A DNA stretch of 64,000 bases, taken from NCBI RefSeq assembly GCF_042180575.1, contig NZ_CP170094.1, positions 4,154,001 through 4,218,000 of the forward strand, in the 5' to 3' direction. The position numbers and the translations under genes are program-made. The notes under the pieces were generated by a model. The model ran no database searches. It saw nothing but the letters and a program-made list of their open reading frames with translations, and had not been told where the DNA came from. Source of the stretch: Bernardetia sp042180575 (GTDB taxonomy: Bacteria > Bacteroidota > Bacteroidia > Cytophagales > Bernardetiaceae). This document shows, in pieces, positions 16,703-25,386 of the stretch; the stretch's first letter is position 1, and the number at the start of each line of letters is the position of its first letter.

Positions 16703-18961
16703 ATGAAACCAAATCCGATTATCAAAACGGTTTCTCTCCCCGACGGACGAGAAATAAGTGTAGAAACAGGCGTACTTGCCAAACAAGCAAGTGGTGCAGT
16801 AGTTGTTAGAATGGGCAATACAATGCTTTTAGCTACCGTAGTAGGTGCAAAAGAAGCTCGTGAAGGAATGAATTTTTTCCCTCTTTCAGTTGATTATCAA
16901 GAAAAATTTGCTGCTAATGGTCGTATTCCAGGTGGCTTTTTGAAGCGTGAAGGAAGATTATCTGACCACGAAATTCTTGTTTCAAGAATTATAGACAGAG
17001 CTGTACGTCCCCTTTTCCCTGATAATTACCACAACGAAACTCAGATTATGATTTCGCTTATCTCTGCTGATGAGGAAGTTTTGCCTGATGCTTTGGCTGG
17101 TTTTGCTGCTTCGGCTGCAATCGCAGTTTCTGATTTGCCAATGCTTGAGCCAATGTCAGAAGTACGAGTAATTAAATTAGGAGAAGAATATATCATCAAT
17201 CCAACACCTGCTCAAATGGAAGAAGCAAGTTTGGAGTGTATTGTCGCTGCAACTTTCGACAATATTATGATGGTAGAAGGAGAATCTAAAGAAGTAACAG
17301 AAGAAGATTTATTAAAAGCAATTCAAGTAGCCCACGAAACAATCAAGCTACAATGTACATTGCAAAGAGAAATGGCAGAAGCTGTTGGAAGTACAGAAAA
17401 AAGAGAGCATTTACAACCAGAAGGCGATGCTGAATTAGAAAAAATGCTTCATGAAAAGTATTATCAAGCAATTTATGATTCTGTAAAAGCAGGAACTTCA
17501 CGCAGCAAATCAGAAAGGGGAGAAGCGATTAGTGCCATCAAACAATCATATATCGACACTCTTCCAGAAGAACCAACAGAAGATGAGCAAGTAGATATGA
17601 AATTGGTTAGTACGTATTTCAAATCTATGTACAAAAAAGCAGCTCGTAATTTTGTTTTAGAAGAAGGAACACGTTTAGACGGAAGAAAAACAAACGAAGT
17701 ACGTCCTATTTGGTCAGAAATTGATTATTTACCTTCTGCTCACGGTTCGGCTGTCTTTACTCGTGGAGAAACTCAATCACTAACAACAGTTACTCTAGGT
17801 ACAAAACTAGATGAACAAATGATTGATGGAGCGATGAACTCTGGCTACAATCGTTTTATTTTACACTATAATTTTCCTGCATTCTCTACTGGCGAGGCTC
17901 GTCCGAATCGTGGACCTGGTCGTCGTGAAGTAGGACATGGAAATTTGGCTATGCGTGCCTTGAAAAATATTTTGCCTTCTTATGAAGACAATCCTTATAC
18001 AGTTCGTGTAGTTTCTGATATTTTGGAATCAAACGGTTCGTCTTCAATGGCTACTGTTTGTGCAGGTTCTATGGCTCTTATGGATGCAGGTGTAAGCCTT
18101 AAATCTCCTGTTTCTGGTATTGCTATGGGAATGATTTCGGATAGCGAAACTGGTAAATTTGCCATTCTTTCTGATATTTTGGGTGATGAAGACCATCTAG
18201 GAGATATGGATTTTAAATTGACAGGAACAGCAAACGGAATTACAGCCTACCAAATGGACATCAAAATTGATGGACTTTCGTATGAGATTCTGCATAAAGC
18301 CTTATTACAAGCTAAAGAAGGTCGTTTGCATATCTTGGGCGAGATGAGCAAAACGATTACAGATGCTCGTGTAGAAGTAAAAGACCACGCTCCACGTATT
18401 CATCAAATCATTATTCCTCGTGAGCTTATTGGTGCTGTTATCGGACCTGGAGGAAAAATTGTACAAGAAATTCAGCGTGAAACAGGTGCAACAATTACGA
18501 TTGAAGAAGTAGATAATGCAGGACGTGTTTCTATTTTTGCAACGGATAAAGATGTACTCAACAAAGCAAAATCTATCGTTGAAGAAATTGTAACTCCACC
18601 AGAAGAAGGAAAAGTTTACGAAGGAACAGTTAAGAAAATTACTGAATTTGGTGCTTTTGTAGAATTTATGAAAGGGAAAGAAGGTTTACTTCATATTTCT
18701 GAAATTACTTGGGAGCGTTTGCCATCAATGGAAGGCGTTTTAGAGGAAGGCGAAGAAGTGCAAGTAAAACTAATGGAAGTTGACCAACGTTCTGGTAAAT
18801 TCCGTTTATCAAGAAAAGTATTATTGCCTAAACCAGAAGGTTACCAAGAGCGTCCACCTCGTGATAATAGAAGTAACGACAGAGGAGGAAGCCGTAGCAA
18901 TGGAAGTAGAGATAGCAGAGGAGGAGGAAGAGATTCTCGTCCACCTCGTAGAAATAACTAA
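16703..18961 (+). CDS. pnp: Polyribonucleotide nucleotidyltransferase (PNPase)
   Basis: The 752-aa protein has the complete PNPase layout: RNase PH domain 1 (about 12-150), helical linker, RNase PH domain 2 (about 330-470, with the FSTGEARPNRGPGRREVGHG motif), KH domain (about 565-625, IGAVIGPGGKIVQEI) and S1 domain (about 635-705, GTVKKITEFGAFVEF). It degrades RNA 3' to 5' with phosphate and can add tails in reverse. The last 40 residues are rich in Arg, Gly, Ser and Asp, an RGG-like tail that could add RNA binding. It has its own promoter downstream of rpsO. Confidence 0.98.
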   Translation: MKPNPIIKTVSLPDGREISVETGVLAKQASGAVVVRMGNTMLLATVVGAKEAREGMNFFPLSVDYQEKFAANGRIPGGFLKREGRLSDHEILVSRIIDRAVRPLFPDNYHNETQIMISLISADEEVLPDALAGFAASAAIAVSDLPMLEPMSEVRVIKLGEEYIINPTPAQMEEASLECIVAATFDNIMMVEGESKEVTEEDLLKAIQVAHETIKLQCTLQREMAEAVGSTEKREHLQPEGDAELEKMLHEKYYQAIYDSVKAGTSRSKSERGEAISAIKQSYIDTLPEEPTEDEQVDMKLVSTYFKSMYKKAARNFVLEEGTRLDGRKTNEVRPIWSEIDYLPSAHGSAVFTRGETQSLTTVTLGTKLDEQMIDGAMNSGYNRFILHYNFPAFSTGEARPNRGPGRREVGHGNLAMRALKNILPSYEDNPYTVRVVSDILESNGSSSMATVCAGSMALMDAGVSLKSPVSGIAMGMISDSETGKFAILSDILGDEDHLGDMDFKLTGTANGITAYQMDIKIDGLSYEILHKALLQAKEGRLHILGEMSKTITDARVEVKDHAPRIHQIIIPRELIGAVIGPGGKIVQEIQRETGATITIEEVDNAGRVSIFATDKDVLNKAKSIVEEIVTPPEEGKVYEGTVKKITEFGAFVEFMKGKEGLLHISEITWERLPSMEGVLEEGEEVQVKLMEVDQRSGKFRLSRKVLLPKPEGYQERPPRDNRSNDRGGSRSNGSRDSRGGGRDSRPPRRNN

Positions 18962-19006
18962 TTTGTAATTATTGGTACAAATATCAATAGTAAAATAGAA
19001 TTTTTA

Positions 19007-19042
19007 AAAAATCGTTTGAGTAATAACTTGAACGATTTTTTT
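19007..19042 (+). terminator. Terminator of pnp
   Basis: AAAATCGTT and AACGATTTT pair around a loop of about 14 nt, followed by seven T. Confidence 0.7.
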
Positions 19043-19065
19043 ATTGCAATTTTATCTAAAAAAAA

Positions 19066-19851
19066 ATGAAAAACATATTTGCTCTGACAGTTTTCTTTTT
19101 TGCATTTATTGCGTCTTCTTTTGCCTGTCTGAATACCAATCAACTAAAATTATTTCCTATCGGAATTTATAATAATACAGTTATTTCTATTGATGTAGAA
19201 ATTACGAGAAGATTTGCTAGAGAAGTTGCAGATAAATATAATTTAACTATTTCTGATAGTATTGAACACCATTCAGGTTTTTTATTAAAAACTCGCTTAT
19301 CGGTTTATGATTTGAATCAAAAACTTATTTCTTCAAAAATAATTGATTCTACTTATGCTATTGGAAGAAGTTATTTAAAGGAGTTGAGTAAAAGTCACGG
19401 AAAAGCCTTGAAAGCTATTTTAAAAAAATATCCTACTATCGAACTTTTTGAAGTAAAGTACCTGTCCTTTTGTGATTTTCAAAAAGAATGTAATTATCTA
19501 AGTATGCAATATGATACACTTACAAAAACAATAAGCCTAGATTACGCAAAGCAAAAATATGATTTAGCCGTTTTTAAGGATAAGAACAATTATTATCTGA
19601 ATGATGATTATTTAGAATACCCTGCTCGTTACTTTACGATTAGTTCTATTCGAATTTATGAAACAAAAAAAGTAAAATTAGTCATTGCTCACTTAGGAAC
19701 AGAAGAAACTCAAACTGTTTTAGCTGATTTGCCAAAAAAAGAATATAAAGATGAGAAAATTAATTACTCTTCTATCAAAACATTTATTAATCAAGAACCT
19801 GTTAATCATCATGGGGAAGGAATGGATGTCTTTTTTTCTATTGTAAAATAA
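19066..19851 (+). CDS. Secreted protein, unknown
   Basis: The 261-aa protein has a signal peptide (IFALTVFFFAFIASSFA, cut before CLNTN; the Cys could be a lipoprotein cysteine although the SFAC box is weak). The rest is mixed alpha/beta with no recognised motif. Its stop codon touches the left inverted repeat of the IS5-like element. Joining the flanks without the element leaves the same stop, so the insertion did not truncate the protein, but it probably separated the gene from its terminator. Confidence 0.65.
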   Translation: MKNIFALTVFFFAFIASSFACLNTNQLKLFPIGIYNNTVISIDVEITRRFAREVADKYNLTISDSIEHHSGFLLKTRLSVYDLNQKLISSKIIDSTYAIGRSYLKELSKSHGKALKAILKKYPTIELFEVKYLSFCDFQKECNYLSMQYDTLTKTISLDYAKQKYDLAVFKDKNNYYLNDDYLEYPARYFTISSIRIYETKKVKLVIAHLGTEETQTVLADLPKKEYKDEKINYSSIKTFINQEPVNHHGEGMDVFFSIVK

Positions 19852-19860
19852 TAGACTTTA

Positions 19861-20361
19861 TTACGATAAGTTTTGATAGGTTATTCTTCTCTTTACCCTT
19901 AAATTATGAATACCACACGCAATTTCCATGACTTGGTCTCTTATCTCTTCTCCCCACAATCGGATTTCATCTAAGACAATTCTAAGTCTTTTTACTCCTG
20001 CTATGCTGTGTTCTGCACGTACTCTACGACTAGACTTTTTACTATTTTCTGCCTTGTCCTGCTCCGATAATTCTTTTCCTCTAGGTTTTTTTTTTGGTTG
20101 CTCAATAAGGACACCTTTAGGTCTATGCCCTTGATAGCCAGTATCTTGATGAAGAATAGTTCCCTCAGGAAAGGTAATATCATCTTCTTCTAATAAACGT
20201 TTATCGTGTACTTTTCCTGTTTCTGTATCTCCTAAAAAGACTACCTCTTGATGTTTATCTGTAACTAAAGTATTTTTTATAGTGTGCTTTTTTTTTTCCA
20301 CTATATACTTCTTTTTGAGCTTTGTAATCGGAGGGACGAGGAATTTCACGTTCGCTTCCAT
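19861..20361 (-). CDS. IS5-like transposase, C-terminal frame
   Basis: This frame carries the second half of the DDE domain: ILHQDTGYQGH (second Asp) and RAEHSIAGVKRLRIV (Glu), ending in IACGIHNLRVKRR. The residues before the A10 run (upstream of about 20288) are out of frame and not part of the protein. Removing one A from the run gives a continuous YSGKKKHTIKNT, the expected DDE-domain sequence. The protein is therefore made by slippage, or the element is a mutant. The stop codon lies in the left inverted repeat. Confidence 0.75.
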   Translation of the reverse strand: MEANVKFLVPPITKLKKKYIVEKKKHTIKNTLVTDKHQEVVFLGDTETGKVHDKRLLEEDDITFPEGTILHQDTGYQGHRPKGVLIEQPKKKPRGKELSEQDKAENSKKSSRRVRAEHSIAGVKRLRIVLDEIRLWGEEIRDQVMEIACGIHNLRVKRRITYQNLS

Positions 20362-20797
20362 CTACCCATAACTCTAAGGCTTTACCTGCTTCTTCAACAC
20401 GATCTGCAAGTTTTATTGTCCATTCCGATTCATTTCTTGCAGGCAATACATTAATTTTTCTTAAACTTTCTTTTAAAATGGGAAGAAGGCTGTTAATCCA
20501 TTGATTAACTTTTCCTTGAGAAACATCAAAAGTAAGAGCTAAAGATTCCTGTAAAGGGTTGTTTTTCAAGTAGTAAAGGATAAAAAAAAGTTTCATTTCA
20601 CTACCTTTTAGTTGTATTTTTGCGTGTTCTCGGAAGGTGGGCTTATTTCTAGCCTTTCCTTTGAGGTCATAATACATATAATGTTTTTCCCAAAGTGGAG
20701 AAAAAGTAGCTAATAACTCATCAAATTCTTTGATAGTCAAGCTAGTAAGAGCCATAAAAGGCTTTTCTTTTTTACGTAAGTTAGATAAATCAATCAT
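20255..20797 (-). CDS. IS5-like transposase, N-terminal frame
   Basis: 180 aa with an N-terminal helix-turn-helix-type region (LKNNPLQESLALTFDVSQGKVNQWINSLLPIL) and the first catalytic Asp in ALELWVDGSEREIPRP. It ends shortly after the A10 tract (20288-20297, T on the plus strand) with out-of-frame residues AHYKKYFSYR. The genuine product should join the C-terminal frame here. Confidence 0.75.
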   Translation of the reverse strand: MIDLSNLRKKEKPFMALTSLTIKEFDELLATFSPLWEKHYMYYDLKGKARNKPTFREHAKIQLKGSEMKLFFILYYLKNNPLQESLALTFDVSQGKVNQWINSLLPILKESLRKINVLPARNESEWTIKLADRVEEAGKALELWVDGSEREIPRPSDYKAQKEVYSGKKKAHYKKYFSYR

Positions 20798-20926
20798 AAA
20801 GTAAGGATAAAATGACCACTAATATAATAAAATTTACGTTTTAAAGTCTATTGAAGCTATTCAGCCTTGGGTAATAATTGGAATTATAATTTTTCTCAAA
20901 AATTGATTGTATGAATTTTATTTAGT

Positions 20927-20972
20927 AGGTTTAATCAAACAAATATTTTGTCTTGATTAAACCTGTTTTTTT
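20927..20972 (+). terminator. Terminator downstream of the IS element
   Basis: AGGTTTAATCAA and TTGATTAAACCT form a 12-bp perfect stem with a 14-nt loop and an eight-T tail. It may be the original terminator of the secreted-protein gene at 19066, now displaced by the insertion. Confidence 0.75.
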
Positions 20973-21095
20973 TATTCTACTTTAGAAAATAAAAATTACA
21001 CAAAACTTAAATTACCTGTTATAAGCAGTTTAATTTTGTGATTTTTAATTTGTAATTAGCTACGCTGATTATTTTATAATTCGTAATTGTCTATT

Positions 21096-22823
21096 ATGCA
21101 ACCCAAACGCTGGCTCTTCGAAACTTTACCTTCTGATGAACAAATTTTATCACTTTCGAAAGAAATTAATGTCAGCAAAATCCCTGCTACCTTACTTTTA
21201 CAGCGTGGAGTAAGCGATTTTGAAAGTGCAAAGTCATTTTTTCGTCCTTCTTTGGAGCATTTGCATTCTCCTTTTTTGATGAAAGGAATGGACACAGCCA
21301 TAAATAGACTAAAAGAGGCGATAGAAAATAAAGAAAAAATATTAGTTTATGGAGATTATGATGTCGACGGAATTACGTCGGTAGCTATCGTTTATGGTTT
21401 TTTGAAAAAATTGTATGCTGATGTTACTGATGAAAAAAATGTTCAATTCTACATTCCAAACCGAAATACAGAAGGCTACGGAATTACAAAAGAAGGATTA
21501 GCTTTTGCCAAAAAAGAAGACATAAAATTGATTATTTGTTTGGATTGTGGCGTAAAAGCAAACGAAGAGATTCAGCAAGCCAAAGACTGGGGAATTGATT
21601 TTATAGTTTGTGACCATCACTTACCTGATGAAGAACTTCCTGCTAGTTTTGCAATGCTCAATCCAAAACAAAAAGGCTGTAATTATCCCTTCAAAGACCT
21701 TTCTGCATGTGCCATTGGTTATAAGTTTCTACAAGGATTTTGTATCAGAACAGGAACTTCTGAACGAAATTTACATTATTATTTAGATTTGGTAGCCTTG
21801 AGTATTGCTGCCGATTTAGTGCCGATGGTAGGCGAAAACAGGATTTTGAGTTATTTTGGATTAGAAAAAATAAATATTGACCCATTACCAGGGGTAAAAG
21901 CTCTCTTAAATTTAATCAATGGTTATGGACGAAAAATAGGTGTTCGTGATATTGTTTTTTCGGTTGCTCCTCGTCTGAATGCAGCAGGACGAATTACAGA
22001 TGCCTATAATTCATTGAATTTGCTTTTGGCTTCTTCTGAAAAAGAGGCAAATGAACTAGCAAGAACACTCAATCAAAAAAATGATAAGCGTCGTGAGATG
22101 GAACAAAAAATGATGATTGAGATTGATGAAATCTTAAAAAGCTCTATTCCTACACGCAAAACAAACGTTCTTTTTAGCAAAAACTGGCATAAAGGATTAG
22201 TAGGAATTGCAGCAGCAAAATGCGTAGAAAAAACCTATCGTCCGACTGTTATTTTAACTCATTCTGAATCTGAAAATGGAGATTTGGCTGTTGGTTCGGC
22301 TCGTTCGATTTCAGATTTTGATATTTATAAAGCTGTTGAGAGTTGTTCGGATTTACTGACACAGTTTGGAGGACATAAATTTGCTTCTGGAATGTCTATG
22401 CCCATCGAAAATGTAGAAAAATTTCAAGAGCGTTTTGAAAACACAGTTACTCATTCCTTAGAAAAAGAACAACTCATTCCTCCTGTGCGTGTCGATATGG
22501 AAATTGATTTTTCTAATATTACTCAAAAAATGTTTGCTGTTGTCAAACAAATGTCGCCTTTTGGTCCTCAAAATATGCGCCCTGTTTTTGTGGCTCGTAA
22601 TGTCCAACTTCTTTCCCCAAAAATCATCAAAGAAACCCATTTAAAGGTACAAGTCAGACAAGGAACTTCACTTTTTTCGGCTATTTCATTCGGAAAAGGT
22701 CATTTTTTAAATCAAATTTCTTCTAGAAGTAGATATGATATTGCTTTTCTGATTAGTGAAAATCATTTTAGAGATAAAAGTTATTTACAACTAGAGATTA
22801 GAGATATTTTGAAGGTGGAATGA
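21096..22823 (+). CDS. recJ: Single-stranded-DNA-specific exonuclease RecJ
   Basis: About 575 aa from the ATG at 21096 (MQPKRWLF, the usual RecJ start; an in-frame TTG at 21087 is less likely). DHH phosphoesterase motifs: VYGDYDVDGITS (about 84-95), CLDCG, CDHHLPDEELP (about 171), then the DHHA1 domain with FSKNWHKGLVGIAAAK and QFGGHKFASGMSM, and a C-terminal OB-like region. RecJ degrades single-stranded DNA 5' to 3' in RecF-pathway recombination and mismatch repair. Length is normal. The stop is 4 bp from that of a convergent gene. Confidence 0.96.
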   Translation: MQPKRWLFETLPSDEQILSLSKEINVSKIPATLLLQRGVSDFESAKSFFRPSLEHLHSPFLMKGMDTAINRLKEAIENKEKILVYGDYDVDGITSVAIVYGFLKKLYADVTDEKNVQFYIPNRNTEGYGITKEGLAFAKKEDIKLIICLDCGVKANEEIQQAKDWGIDFIVCDHHLPDEELPASFAMLNPKQKGCNYPFKDLSACAIGYKFLQGFCIRTGTSERNLHYYLDLVALSIAADLVPMVGENRILSYFGLEKINIDPLPGVKALLNLINGYGRKIGVRDIVFSVAPRLNAAGRITDAYNSLNLLLASSEKEANELARTLNQKNDKRREMEQKMMIEIDEILKSSIPTRKTNVLFSKNWHKGLVGIAAAKCVEKTYRPTVILTHSESENGDLAVGSARSISDFDIYKAVESCSDLLTQFGGHKFASGMSMPIENVEKFQERFENTVTHSLEKEQLIPPVRVDMEIDFSNITQKMFAVVKQMSPFGPQNMRPVFVARNVQLLSPKIIKETHLKVQVRQGTSLFSAISFGKGHFLNQISSRSRYDIAFLISENHFRDKSYLQLEIRDILKVE

Positions 22824-22827
22824 GTTT

Positions 22828-23244
22828 TTACTCACAAAGATTCTTTTTTTCTATCCAAGGAGTAATAAACTTCTTTTCTTTATTCAAAATCACTCTATTA
22901 TTTACAGGAGCAAATACTAAATAATATTTTTGCTCTTTTTGTATATATCTAAATTTCAGTTCATTGCAGTATTTTTGACCATCACTACTGATTAGCATAT
23001 TGATTGTATCTCCTTCAATTCTAATATCTTTTACAGACTCTACAAGAAAAAAATTAATAGTTACATCAGAAGAAATTTCTCTATCACTATATTTAGATAG
23101 GTCATTCATTTCAATCATATCATTTACTATCGCTTGTATCCATATATCGATAGGTTTTTCTTGAGAAAAAGAAAAAAAAGATAACGAAACCAAAAGAGAA
23201 ATAAATAAAGGAAGTTTGATTCTTTGGAAAAATGATTTTTTCAT
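22828..23244 (-). CDS. Secreted protein, unknown
   Basis: 138 aa with a signal peptide (LPLFISLLVSLSFFSFSQEK). The mature part is strand-rich with a conserved-looking WIQAIVNDMIEMN helix. It resembles small lipid-free periplasmic proteins of Bacteroidota, but no family is recognised. It converges tail to tail with recJ, without room for a separate terminator. Confidence 0.6.
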   Translation of the reverse strand: MKKSFFQRIKLPLFISLLVSLSFFSFSQEKPIDIWIQAIVNDMIEMNDLSKYSDREISSDVTINFFLVESVKDIRIEGDTINMLISSDGQKYCNELKFRYIQKEQKYYLVFAPVNNRVILNKEKKFITPWIEKKNLCE

Positions 23245-23598
23245 GGTTAGTAAAATGAAGTAGAGTACAGTTTGAAAGTTGTTTTATCAAATTACTATTT
23301 TTTTGTGATAAAATAAAGAAAATTTATGAATAAATAAATTTTTAGAATTAGAATTGATTTGCTAAAAAAGTAAGTAAAATCAAAAAAATATTAGTCTATA
23401 AAAATAGAATGCTTAACTATACTTTACAATAGAATTATCGAAGAAACTCAATAATTGAATAAAATATAACTTTTAGGTTTAGAATTTGCCTTATAATTGG
23501 AGTAATTTTAGCCGATATTTTCGGTTGTATTTCTACTTAGATTCTTCCAAAAACATCAAATCATCAACATTTACCGTTTACAAAAAAAATATAAAGTT
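23245..23598. other. Intergenic region, 354 bp, between divergent genes
   Basis: This spacer must hold promoters for both flanking genes. I see a weak hairpin (TTTTATCA 23283-23290 with TGATAAAA near 23306) and a CCGA/TCGG mini-stem near 23512, but no convincing -33/-7 pair. Confidence 0.5.
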
Positions 23599-24246
23599 AT
23601 GTTTCGTTTTATTTTAGCAAGTATTTGTGTTGTCTGTTTATTCTCTACAAACCTTGTTTTTGCCCAGTCAATGAGTAAAGAACAACAAAAAGTATGGAAA
23701 AAAAGACAAAAATCTATGTCAGTAGAAGAATTTAAGAAAAAAGTGGAAGGATACGAAACAGCTACTGACGAAGCCTATAAGTTAGAAAAACAGGTAGTTT
23801 CGACAAGTCAAGCCCTAGCAGAAAGAGAGCAACAAATTGATAGTTTGGAACAAGCCTTAACAGCAGCAACTGGTGGAGCTAATGATTCATCAACAACCGA
23901 AAACTCCGACGCATCTTCTTCTAATGGAGCAGATGATTATTCAAAAGGAACAGTTTATAGAGTTCAAGTTGGTGCATTTAGAAATAAGGATTTAATGAAG
24001 TTTGTCGGACACAGGCGTTTTCATGCAGAAGAAGACCAAGACGGAGTGAAAAAATATACGATTGCAGCTTTTAGAGATTATTGGGAAGCTGATTTATTCA
24101 AAAAATATTTGCGTGAAATGGGTGTCAATGATGCGTGGATTGTTTCGTATAAAGATGGTGTTCGTGTCCAAATAGAAAGTGTTTTGTCTGCCGAAGATCA
24201 AGAAATGGTACAGTCAGGAGGAACTAAAAATGATGATATTGATTAA
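23599..24246 (+). CDS. SPOR-domain secreted protein
   Basis: 215 aa: signal peptide (cut near VFAQS), a Lys/Gln-rich coiled segment (about 25-90), a Ser/Asn/Asp-rich linker (about 93-118) and a C-terminal SPOR domain (about 120-200) starting YRVQVGAFRNKDL. SPOR domains bind peptidoglycan lacking stem peptides and are often at division sites. The protein lacks a membrane anchor, so it should be periplasmic. It stands alone upstream of tRNA-Leu. Confidence 0.8.
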   Translation: MFRFILASICVVCLFSTNLVFAQSMSKEQQKVWKKRQKSMSVEEFKKKVEGYETATDEAYKLEKQVVSTSQALAEREQQIDSLEQALTAATGGANDSSTTENSDASSSNGADDYSKGTVYRVQVGAFRNKDLMKFVGHRRFHAEEDQDGVKKYTIAAFRDYWEADLFKKYLREMGVNDAWIVSYKDGVRVQIESVLSAEDQEMVQSGGTKNDDID

Positions 24247-24282
24247 TTTTATAAAATAATTTCATTTTTCTGAAATAATTGC

Positions 24283-24312
24283 TTGTACAATAAAAAATAA
24301 GTCGTACATTTG
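24283..24312 (+). promoter_or_regulatory. Promoter of tRNA-Leu
   Basis: TTG at 24283-24285 and TACATTTG at 24305-24312, with a 19-bp spacer, match the Bacteroidota consensus; the tRNA begins 48 bp downstream. Confidence 0.65.
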
Positions 24313-24359
24313 TAATCTCAAAACGAGAAACTACCAGCCCTAAAAAGGGATTACATCTT

Positions 24360-24441
24360 GCCCAGATGGCGGAATCGGTAGACGCGCTGGTCTCAAACAC
24401 CAGTGGAGCAATCCGTGCCGGTTCGACCCCGGCTCTGGGTA
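24360..24441 (+). tRNA. tRNA-Leu (anticodon CAA)
   Basis: Full class II tRNA. Acceptor GCCCAGA pairs with TCTGGGT, including a G-U pair at position 1-72; the D-arm GGCGGAATCGGTAGACGC, anticodon arm CTGGT-CTCAAAC-ACCAG (anticodon CAA), a variable arm and T-arm GCCGG-TTCGACC-CCGGC are all present. The CCA end is not encoded. It reads UUG codons. Confidence 0.95.
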
Positions 24442-24446
24442 CTTTT

Positions 24447-24487
24447 AAACCTCTTTTCTAATTTCTGAAAAGAGGTTTTTTTTTATT
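24447..24487 (+). terminator. Terminator of tRNA-Leu
   Basis: AAACCTCTTTT and AAAAGAGGTTT pair around a 10-nt loop, followed by a long T run. Confidence 0.85.
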
Positions 24488-24496
24488 TTGCAAGTC

Positions 24497-24520
24497 GCTT
24501 GTGGGGACACGAGCAACGGT
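24497..24520 (+). repeat. GGGA-loop hairpin, copy 1
   Basis: GCTTGTG-GGGA-CACGAGC, then AACGGT. The stem has 7 pairs including one T-G. Loop and tail are shared with the copies at 24581, 47673 and 47780, while the stem bases differ. Confidence 0.75.
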
Positions 24521-24580
24521 AGCTTTTCTAATTTATAATTAAGGTAAATTTATTTTTTATCGCTATTAAGAAATAAACTT

Positions 24581-24604
24581 ACTGTTGTTTGTGTCCCCAC
24601 AAAC
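24581..24604 (-). repeat. GGGA-loop hairpin, copy 2
   Basis: Read on the minus strand: GTTTGTG-GGGA-CACAAAC, then AACAGT. The stem is a perfect 7 bp. It faces copy 1 and lies just upstream of the TrpF-like gene. Confidence 0.75.
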
Positions 24605-24627
24605 AACACTATCACCAGTACATTTTT

Positions 24628-25281
24628 ATGCCTCCAATTATAAAATTAAGTAGTATTACAAATCTTCATGACGCTCGTTTTGGTGCGGGAATGGGAACTC
24701 TTTTAGAAGTGATGATTGGTTTTTCATTGAACCCAAAGAGTGAAAATTATGTATCAGAACAAGATTTTGTGCAGATTTCGGGCTGGATAACAGGTTGTAA
24801 AACTGTGGTAGAAATAGAGGGTGATACCATAAGCGATGAAGCTCAAAAAATTCTTTCAAATAAAGATTATACGATTGATTTTATTCAAGTTTCTGATTTA
24901 GCTCTTCTACTAGAACTAAAAATGAAGGAGTTCGAATTGCCTATTATTTATACTGATAAGTTAGAAAAAAAACAAGATTTGAAAGCTCTATCTATTATGT
25001 ATGAAAAATTAAAAACAGACTTTGGAATAGAATATTTTTTAATAGAATCAAATCAAGAAAATTTATCTGAAAAAGATATTCAAACATTGAAAAACATAAC
25101 TAAAGAACTTCCTATTATTTTAGGCTTTGGAATTACAAATGAAAATGTAATTGATTTGCTTTCTCAAACACAAGTAAAAGGAATAGCTTTCAAAGGACAA
25201 ACCGAAACAGAAGTTGGAATGGGTGGCTATACAGATTTTGATGAAATATCAGATATTTTGGAGAAGGTAGAAGAATTATAA
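24628..25281 (+). CDS. TrpF-like TIM-barrel protein without the catalytic Cys
   Basis: A frame opens upstream at 24589 inside a hairpin repeat; the ATG at 24628 (MPPIIKLSSITN) fits better, giving 217 aa. The start resembles phosphoribosylanthranilate isomerase: KLSSITNLHDARFG aligns with the family KICGITNxEDA, and GFSLNPKSENYVS with GFxFxPKSPRYVS. The catalytic Cys of KICG is Ser8 here, and the later Asp acid region reads FLIESNQENLS rather than the usual LLD plus a GGTG loop. GFGITNENV near the C-terminus fits the phosphate-binding end of a barrel. It is probably not an active TrpF; no trp genes are adjacent. Role unknown. Confidence 0.6.
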   Translation: MPPIIKLSSITNLHDARFGAGMGTLLEVMIGFSLNPKSENYVSEQDFVQISGWITGCKTVVEIEGDTISDEAQKILSNKDYTIDFIQVSDLALLLELKMKEFELPIIYTDKLEKKQDLKALSIMYEKLKTDFGIEYFLIESNQENLSEKDIQTLKNITKELPIILGFGITNENVIDLLSQTQVKGIAFKGQTETEVGMGGYTDFDEISDILEKVEEL

Positions 25282-25386
25282 ACTAGAAATATCCCATAAA
25301 GTATGTAAATTTATCATATCAATTCCAATTATTCTCAAAAGGTTGATTATAGACTATTTGTAAAGCTAAACCACACAAATCAAGTT

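Larger units (their letters stand above)
19850..20852 (-). mobile_element. IS5-like insertion sequence (about 1.0 kb)
   Basis: Imperfect terminal inverted repeats bound the element: left AATAGACTTTATTACGATAA, right (reverse complement) AATAGACTTTAAAACGTAAA. Inside are two overlapping reading frames of one DDE transposase. Because the tips are palindromic with their flanks (TA on both sides is possible), the exact ends and target duplication cannot be fixed. Length and frame layout fit the IS5 family (IS1031/IS427-like groups). Confidence 0.8.
24247..24627. other. Spacer holding tRNA-Leu and two hairpin repeats
   Basis: This 381-bp gap between protein genes contains the tRNA promoter, tRNA-Leu(CAA), its terminator and two oppositely oriented copies of the GGGA-loop hairpin. 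The second copy ends about 24 nt before the next start codon. Confidence 0.7.

Noticed and set aside
18780..18968. Alternative frame in the pnp C-terminus
   Set aside because: It is a shadow of the RGG-like tail of pnp, produced by the repetitive codons.
19850..19851. Truncation of the secreted protein by the IS5-like element
   Set aside because: The stop codon is present with or without the element, so the protein is unaffected.
24589..24627. N-terminal extension of the TrpF-like gene
   Set aside because: It would start inside the GGGA-loop hairpin with residues (CPHKQHYHQ) unlike the family.
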